DNA of 64,000 nucleotides from Arthrobacter sp. NicSoilB4 (GTDB lineage Bacteria > Actinomycetota > Actinomycetes > Actinomycetales > Micrococcaceae). The translations under genes were made by a program, and so were the position numbers. Below, piece by piece: positions 60,379-64,000 of the stretch; the first letter of the stretch is position 1, and each line of letters begins with the position of its first letter. Location of the stretch: assembly GCF_019977335.1 (NCBI RefSeq), contig NZ_AP024653.1, positions 1,798,001 to 1,862,000 on the forward strand. Reading direction: 5' to 3'. The notes beneath the pieces were generated by a model. It had not been told where the DNA came from. It made no database searches and was given only the letters and a program-made list of their open reading frames with translations.

Positions 60379-61842
60379 ATGAGTGCTATTGCCCCCTCCG
60401 CCGTCACCTTTGACGGACGCTTCGCCCGGGAGCTCAAGGAAATGGCAATTCCCTGGCAGGCGGAGCAGGTGCCGGACCCGCGCCTCCTGGTGCTCAACGA
60501 GCCTCTGGCCGCCGAGCTGGGCCTCGGCGCCGCCTACCTGCGTGGTCCGGACGGGTTGCTGCTGCTGACGGGCAACCTGGTCCCCGGCGGCGCCACGCCC
60601 GTGGCGCAGGCGTACGCCGGGCACCAGTTCGGCTGGTTGGCCCCCCGCCTCGGTGACGGGCGTGCACTTCTGCTCGGTGAGATCGCCGACGCGGACGGCC
60701 GTCTCCGCGATGTCCACCTGAAAGGCTCGGGGCGCACGCCCTTCGCCCGCGGCGGTGACGGACTGGCCGCCGTCGGCCCGATGCTGCGCGAATATGTCGT
60801 GAGTGAAGCGATGCACGCCATGGGCATCCCCACCACGCGGTCCCTCGCCGTCGTGGCGACGGGGCGTCCCGTGCTCCGCGAGACCTTGCTGCCCGGAGCA
60901 GTGCTCACCCGCGTCGCAAGCAGCCATCTGCGTGTCGGCAGCTTCCAGTTCGCCCGTGCCACGGGCGACATCGACCTCCTGCGCCGCCTCGCCGACCATG
61001 CGATCGCCCGGCACTTCCCTGCGGCGGCGGAGGCCCGGAATCCTTATGTCGCGCTGCTCCAGTCGGTGATAGCGGCCCAGGCCTCGCTGGTGGCCCGGTG
61101 GATGCTGGTGGGTTTCGTCCACGGAGTGATGAACACCGACAACATGACGATCTTCGGCGAGACCATCGACTACGGCCCCTGCGCCTTCCTGGACGCCTTC
61201 GACCCGGCAGCGGTCTACAGCTCGATCGACGAGACCGGGCGCTACGCTTACCGCAACCAGCCGGTCGTGGCGGAATGGAACCTCACCCGGCTCGCAGAGT
61301 CCCTCCTGCCCCTCTTCCACGACGAACAGGAGCAGGCCGTCGTCCTGGCGCAGGACTCCCTTGCCGCGTTCCGCAGGCAATACAGCGCGGCCTGGTCGGC
61401 CGGCCTGCGGGCCAAGATCGGCCTGCCCGACGATCTCGACGACGACGCGGCCTCGCCCCTCGTGGACGAGCTGCTCAGCCTCCTGCAGGCCGGCCGGGCT
61501 GACCACACAATGTTCTTCCGCGGCCTGGCCGAGGCAGCCCGCGGGCGCACAGCCCGCGTGCGGAGCCTGTTTCCCGACCCGGCCGCGTTCGATGCGTGGG
61601 CAGTGCGCTGGAGCTCCCTGGGCCCCGACGCCGACGCAATGGACCGGGTCAACCCCGCCTATATCCCGCGGAACCACCTGGTCGAGGAGGCCCTCGACGC
61701 CGCCACGGCGGGCGACCTCGACCCGTTCGCCCGCCTCCTTGAGGCCGTGACCAGCCCGTACGACGAGCGTCCGGAGCTGGAGCGCTACGCCGCCGCCGCG
61801 CCGGAGGACTTCGGCCCCTACCGGACGTTCTGCGGAACCTAG
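60379..61842 (+). CDS. selO: SelO/YdiU family protein adenylyltransferase
   Basis: A 487-residue pseudokinase of the SelO (YdiU) family, which transfers AMP to proteins. It begins [20 protein letters not shown]. Landmarks: [60 protein letters not shown], and [20 protein letters not shown] followed by CAFLDAF, which give the nucleotide- and Mg-binding Asn/Asp. Like most bacterial forms it has no selenocysteine; it ends FCGT. It is nine bases downstream of the MocR gene, so a shared transcript is likely. Confidence 0.93.
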   Translation: MSAIAPSAVTFDGRFARELKEMAIPWQAEQVPDPRLLVLNEPLAAELGLGAAYLRGPDGLLLLTGNLVPGGATPVAQAYAGHQFGWLAPRLGDGRALLLGEIADADGRLRDVHLKGSGRTPFARGGDGLAAVGPMLREYVVSEAMHAMGIPTTRSLAVVATGRPVLRETLLPGAVLTRVASSHLRVGSFQFARATGDIDLLRRLADHAIARHFPAAAEARNPYVALLQSVIAAQASLVARWMLVGFVHGVMNTDNMTIFGETIDYGPCAFLDAFDPAAVYSSIDETGRYAYRNQPVVAEWNLTRLAESLLPLFHDEQEQAVVLAQDSLAAFRRQYSAAWSAGLRAKIGLPDDLDDDAASPLVDELLSLLQAGRADHTMFFRGLAEAARGRTARVRSLFPDPAAFDAWAVRWSSLGPDADAMDRVNPAYIPRNHLVEEALDAATAGDLDPFARLLEAVTSPYDERPELERYAAAAPEDFGPYRTFCGT

Positions 61843-61892
61843 GCCAACGGCCTCGGGACTCATCCAGCGCAGGCTGGGGCGTGCCTCCCATG

Positions 61893-61907
61893 CCGGGTCT
61901 TACCCGG
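61893..61907. promoter_or_regulatory. Inverted repeat CCGGGT-ctt-ACCCGG upstream of a VOC gene
   Basis: A perfect 6-3-6 inverted repeat lies 16 bases before the ATG at 61924. TATAGG at 61908-61913 follows it at once and could be a -10 element, giving a nearly leaderless transcript. It might also be the tail terminator of the SelO unit; the absence of a T tract favours a regulatory role. Not more than suggestive. Confidence 0.35.
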
Positions 61908-61923
61908 TATAGGCTCGGGCAGT

Positions 61924-62661
61924 ATGGCGCTGCGACTTGTCCAGGTGAATTTCAAGGCTCGGAATGACTCGGCTCTCGGCCGATTTTGGGCGGAGGCGCT
62001 CGGCTGGGGTGTTTCCAGCGAGGGGCCCGGCGTGACCAATGTCGAACCCCTGGGCTTCGTCTGGCCGGACCCCGTCGCCGTCTGCGTCGATGTCGTCACC
62101 GTCCCGGACCCCGAGACGGTGAGATACCGCGCGCGCCTCGATCTCGCCACCACCTCTGCGGCCCATCAGGCGGAGCTGGTCGCGCACCTGGTGGAGCTTG
62201 GCGCGGTGCCCGCCGACGCGGGCGAGGGTGACGTGCCGTGGAAGGTTCTGGCCGACCCGGAGGGCAACCTGTTCCGGGTGCTGGAGCCGCGCCCGCTCTA
62301 CCGGGACACGGGACCGATCGCCGCTGTAGTGGTCAGCTGTGCGGATCCGCGGGAAATGGCCCGGTTCTGGAGCGAGGCGATGGATTGGACCTGGCACGAG
62401 GTGACCGACGACCGTGCGAGGCTGCGTTCGGCCCAAGGGGTGGGGCCCTACCTGGAGTTCTGCCGCACGCCGGTCTCAAAGACCGTGTGGGGTCGTGTCC
62501 ATCTCGACCTCATGCCGTACCCCGGCGATGATCAAGCGGCAGAAGTGGCCCGGCTGCGGGCACTGGGCGCCACGGACGCCGACGTCGGCCAGGGCGTGGT
62601 GCCATGGGTGTGCCTCGCGGACTCAGAGGGCAACGAGTTCTGCGTCCTCGCCCCGCACTGA
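61924..62661 (+). CDS. VOC family protein (two glyoxalase-like modules)
   Basis: A 245-residue protein with two Glyoxalase_6-like modules. Module 1 is residues 1-125 (LVQVNFKARNDSALGRFWAE, then VLADPEGNLFRVLEPR). Module 2 is residues 135-245 (VVVSCADPREMARFWSEAMD, VHLDLMPYPGDDQAAEVARL, then VCLADSEGNEFCVLAPH). The repeats match each other in DPEGN/DSEGN and FWAEAL/FWSEAM. These are usually annotated VOC family protein with unknown substrate. It is monocistronic; a terminator follows. Confidence 0.88.
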   Translation: MALRLVQVNFKARNDSALGRFWAEALGWGVSSEGPGVTNVEPLGFVWPDPVAVCVDVVTVPDPETVRYRARLDLATTSAAHQAELVAHLVELGAVPADAGEGDVPWKVLADPEGNLFRVLEPRPLYRDTGPIAAVVVSCADPREMARFWSEAMDWTWHEVTDDRARLRSAQGVGPYLEFCRTPVSKTVWGRVHLDLMPYPGDDQAAEVARLRALGATDADVGQGVVPWVCLADSEGNEFCVLAPH

Positions 62662-62698
62662 CCCAGAGCCTCGCCCGTAGGCACCGGCCCGGGCGATA

Positions 62699-62724
62699 CG
62701 GACGCCGGGCGCCGGTGTCCGTTT
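62699..62724 (+). terminator. Intrinsic terminator after the VOC gene
   Basis: A 10-bp stem with one G-T pair, CGGACGCCGG-gcg-CCGGTGTCCG, is followed by TTT. It starts 38 bases past the stop at 62661. The short T tract makes it moderately convincing. Confidence 0.6.
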
Positions 62725-62802
62725 GGGGTGATTGCGGGGGAGTCCCGCTGAATCAGGGTCCATAAATGGCTACTAAGCCAGGGATAGATGGGCGGAAAGA
62801 GC

Positions 62803-62860
62803 ATACCCCCATGGGTATTTTGACTACCCCAGGGGGTATCTGTGATACTCGGTGGGGTAT
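62803..62860. promoter_or_regulatory. Three CsoR/CstR-like operator sequences upstream of the rhodanese gene
   Basis: Three dyads lie in tandem before the rhodanese gene (62888). Site 1 is ATACCCCCATGGGTAT (62803-62818). Site 2 is TACCCCAGGGGGTA (62825-62838). Site 3 is ATACTCGGTGGGGTAT (62845-62860). Each has the C-run / G-run half-sites with an A/T border found in operators of CsoR-family repressors, including the persulfide sensor CstR. This predicts control of the rhodanese/TauE genes by reactive sulfur or copper; the regulator gene is not in the window. Confidence 0.72.
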
Positions 62861-62887
62861 TCACTTTGCTTGTTTCGAAAGGACCCC

Positions 62888-63532
62888 ATGACGCCCCCTT
62901 CCACTTCCTCCGCCCACTCCTCGTCCGCGCCGGCGGTCACCGCCCTGGCTCCGGAAACGCTGCGCAACTGGGTCCAGGAACACCAGGACCTCATCATGAT
63001 CGACGTCCGCTCGGCCGCGGAGTTTGAAAACATGCACATCCGCGGCTCCTACAACGTCCCGCTGCCGCTGCTCTCCGAGCACACGGACGAACTGGCGGCC
63101 CGCCTGGGCAGCCGCGTCGTCCTCGTATGCCAGTCGGGAGCGCGGGCCGAGCAGGCACGGCAGCGCCTGGGCGGTGCGGGAATCGGCACGGCCTACGTCC
63201 TGACCGGCGGAGCCCCGGCGTTCGCTGAGATCGGCGGAGACGTAGTCCGCGGGAAGGCCCGCTGGGACCTTGAACGCCAGGTCCGGCTTGCTGCCGGTTC
63301 CCTCGTGGTTCTGGGCCTCGCCGGCGGCAAGTTCGTCTCTCCGAAGGTCCGGCTCCTTGCCGGGGCCATCGGTACTGGCCTGGCGTTCTCCGCCGCCACC
63401 AACACGTGCGCCATGGGCCGGGCCATCTCGGCCATGCCGTGGAACAAGGCAGCCAAGGAGCCGACCCGCGAGTCCGCCATCCTGCAGTTTCCTGTTGCAA
63501 ACGCCGTGACCCCGGCGTCCAAAGCCTCATGA
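62888..63532 (+). CDS. Rhodanese-like domain protein with DUF2892-type membrane tail
   Basis: A 214-residue protein with GAAAGGA before the ATG at 62888. The rhodanese domain (about residues 20-120) has MIDVRSAAEFENMHIRGSYN and the active-site loop VLVCQSGARAEQARQRL, with the catalytic Cys. The C-terminal part contains two hydrophobic segments (AAGSLVVLGLAGGKFVSP and LLAGAIGTGLAFSAATNT), resembling DUF2892. It would move sulfane sulfur at the membrane. Its stop overlaps the start of the TauE/SafE gene by four bases, so the two are coupled. Confidence 0.9.
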   Translation: MTPPSTSSAHSSSAPAVTALAPETLRNWVQEHQDLIMIDVRSAAEFENMHIRGSYNVPLPLLSEHTDELAARLGSRVVLVCQSGARAEQARQRLGGAGIGTAYVLTGGAPAFAEIGGDVVRGKARWDLERQVRLAAGSLVVLGLAGGKFVSPKVRLLAGAIGTGLAFSAATNTCAMGRAISAMPWNKAAKEPTRESAILQFPVANAVTPASKAS

Positions 63533-64000
63533 CCGCGACGCTGATTTTCGTCCTCGCCCTGTCCGTGCTCATCGGGTTGTCGCTCGGTGTGCTCGGTGGA
63601 GGCGGCTCCATCCTGACGGTGCCGATTCTGGTCTACGTGGCCGGATTCGAAGCCAAGGAAGCCATTGCGGCGTCCCTCTTCGTGGTCGGCGTGACCTCGG
63701 CCGTCAGCGTTTTCAGCCACGCCCGCGCCGGCCGCGTCATGTGGCGCACCGGGCTGCTGTTCGGCGCCGCAGGGATGGCCGGAGCCTTCGTGGGGGGACT
63801 CCTGGGCGGGCACATCCCCGGCCAGATCCTCCTCATCGCGTTTGCCCTGATGATGGTCGCCACCTCCATCGCCATGATCCGCGGCCGCAAGAAGAAGGCT
63901 GACGCGGGCGCCGAAGCACCCAAGCACGCCGAACTGCCGCTGTTCCGCGTTCTGCTCGACGGCCTCGTCGTCGGCCTGGTCACGGGCCTCGTCGGCGCCG
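63529..64000 (+). CDS. TauE/SafE family sulfite exporter (partial, runs off window)
   Basis: About 157 residues are in the window; the gene continues past 64000. The start ATGA overlaps the rhodanese stop. The TauE/SafE pattern is visible: LSVLIGLSLGVLGGGGSILT with VPILVYVAGFEAKEAIAASL, then GLLFGAAGMAGAFVGGLLGG, and an Arg/Lys-rich cytoplasmic loop MIRGRKKKADAGAEAPK. Family members export sulfite, sulfonates or thiosulfate-related anions. With the rhodanese gene and upstream operators this forms a sulfur-detoxification unit. Confidence 0.9.
   Translation, partial: MTATLIFVLALSVLIGLSLGVLGGGGSILTVPILVYVAGFEAKEAIAASLFVVGVTSAVSVFSHARAGRVMWRTGLLFGAAGMAGAFVGGLLGGHIPGQILLIAFALMMVATSIAMIRGRKKKADAGAEAPKHAELPLFRVLLDGLVVGLVTGLVGA

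Noticed and set aside
59866..61863. A 665-residue open frame on the minus strand
   Set aside because: It is antisense to the SelO and MocR genes, whose family motifs are clear. The protein is rich in Arg/Gly/His and has no recognisable domain, which is typical of a GC-rich shadow frame.
1..64000. CRISPR arrays, tRNA or rRNA genes, complete insertion sequences, attachment sites
   Set aside because: Searched by eye for regularly spaced repeats, tRNA-like T-arm sequences, transposase genes with terminal repeats, and integrases; none was found. An automated scan (tRNAscan-SE, CRISPR finder, ISfinder) would be decisive.

Overview
The window is chromosomal DNA of a high-GC actinobacterium. Gene content and protein style point to Micrococcaceae (Arthrobacter/Pseudarthrobacter-like). 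Indicators are the trio SCO1664-family / DUF3090 / MSMEG_4193-type phosphatase, an F420-reductase-like protein, a LigD-type stand-alone polymerase domain, and many GTG starts. No rRNA, tRNA, CRISPR array, phage module or complete insertion sequence was seen. It looks like an accessory, metabolically mixed stretch of many short transcription units, not a housekeeping block.

Layout: 0-2.6 kb, the end of an S51-peptidase-like gene and the actinobacterial trio. 2.8-6.2 kb, a secreted phosphodiester glycosidase, a RibD-like reductase and a NUDIX hydrolase. 6.2-9.6 kb, a region of visibly lower GC with a frameshifted SMI1/KNR4 gene, a secreted GH16 enzyme, a NUDIX protein and a P-loop kinase. 9.8-19.7 kb, an SGNH lipoprotein, a lytic transglycosylase, a frameshifted alpha/beta hydrolase, VOC and RibD-like proteins, a C39-like lipoprotein, a quinone reductase and a formate/nitrite-type channel. 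19.7-25.3 kb, a cluster of cupin, carboxymuconolactone decarboxylase-like protein, two aldo/keto reductases and an MFS pump, divergent from an XRE/MmyB-type regulator. 25.4-33 kb, DedA, DUF7144, DUF427, glycerophosphodiesterase, DUF1905, TOPRIM, LigD-polymerase, cytochrome P450 and an F420-reductase-like protein. 33-41.3 kb, MerR with a membrane protein, DUF2252, ion channel, aquaporin, 5'-3' exonuclease and a DASS permease whose end is frameshifted. 41.4-46.4 kb, a coherent tartrate/D-malate-type operon (LysR regulator, tartrate dehydrogenase, dicarboxylate symporter, glycerate kinase). 46.5-58 kb, two beta-lactamase-fold serine hydrolases, an SLC13 permease, small stress proteins, ferritin, an MFS protein and gamma-glutamyltransferase. 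58-64 kb, a DMT exporter divergent from a MocR regulator, SelO, a VOC protein, and a rhodanese / TauE-SafE sulfur unit behind three CsoR/CstR-like operator sequences.

Best-supported systems: (1) tartrate catabolism. The dehydrogenase/decarboxylase would give glycerate, the kinase would phosphorylate it, the symporter would import the substrate, and two matching AATAG-N6-CCTAT sites flank the LysR gene. (2) A persulfide/sulfite unit at the right edge. (3) Divergent regulator-transporter pairs (XRE/MFS, MocR/DMT) with palindromes between them.

A recurring oddity is single-base frameshifts in otherwise well-conserved genes, several in G or C runs (12061-12066, 41158-41164, possibly 15013-15018). 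Several short gene remnants were also found (ArfB-like, P450 3' end, others). Part of this may be assembly error, so raw-read support should be examined before any of these genes is called dead. I did not find a clearly new defence or biosynthetic system. The most unusual arrangement is a P450 directly abutting a LigD-type polymerase.
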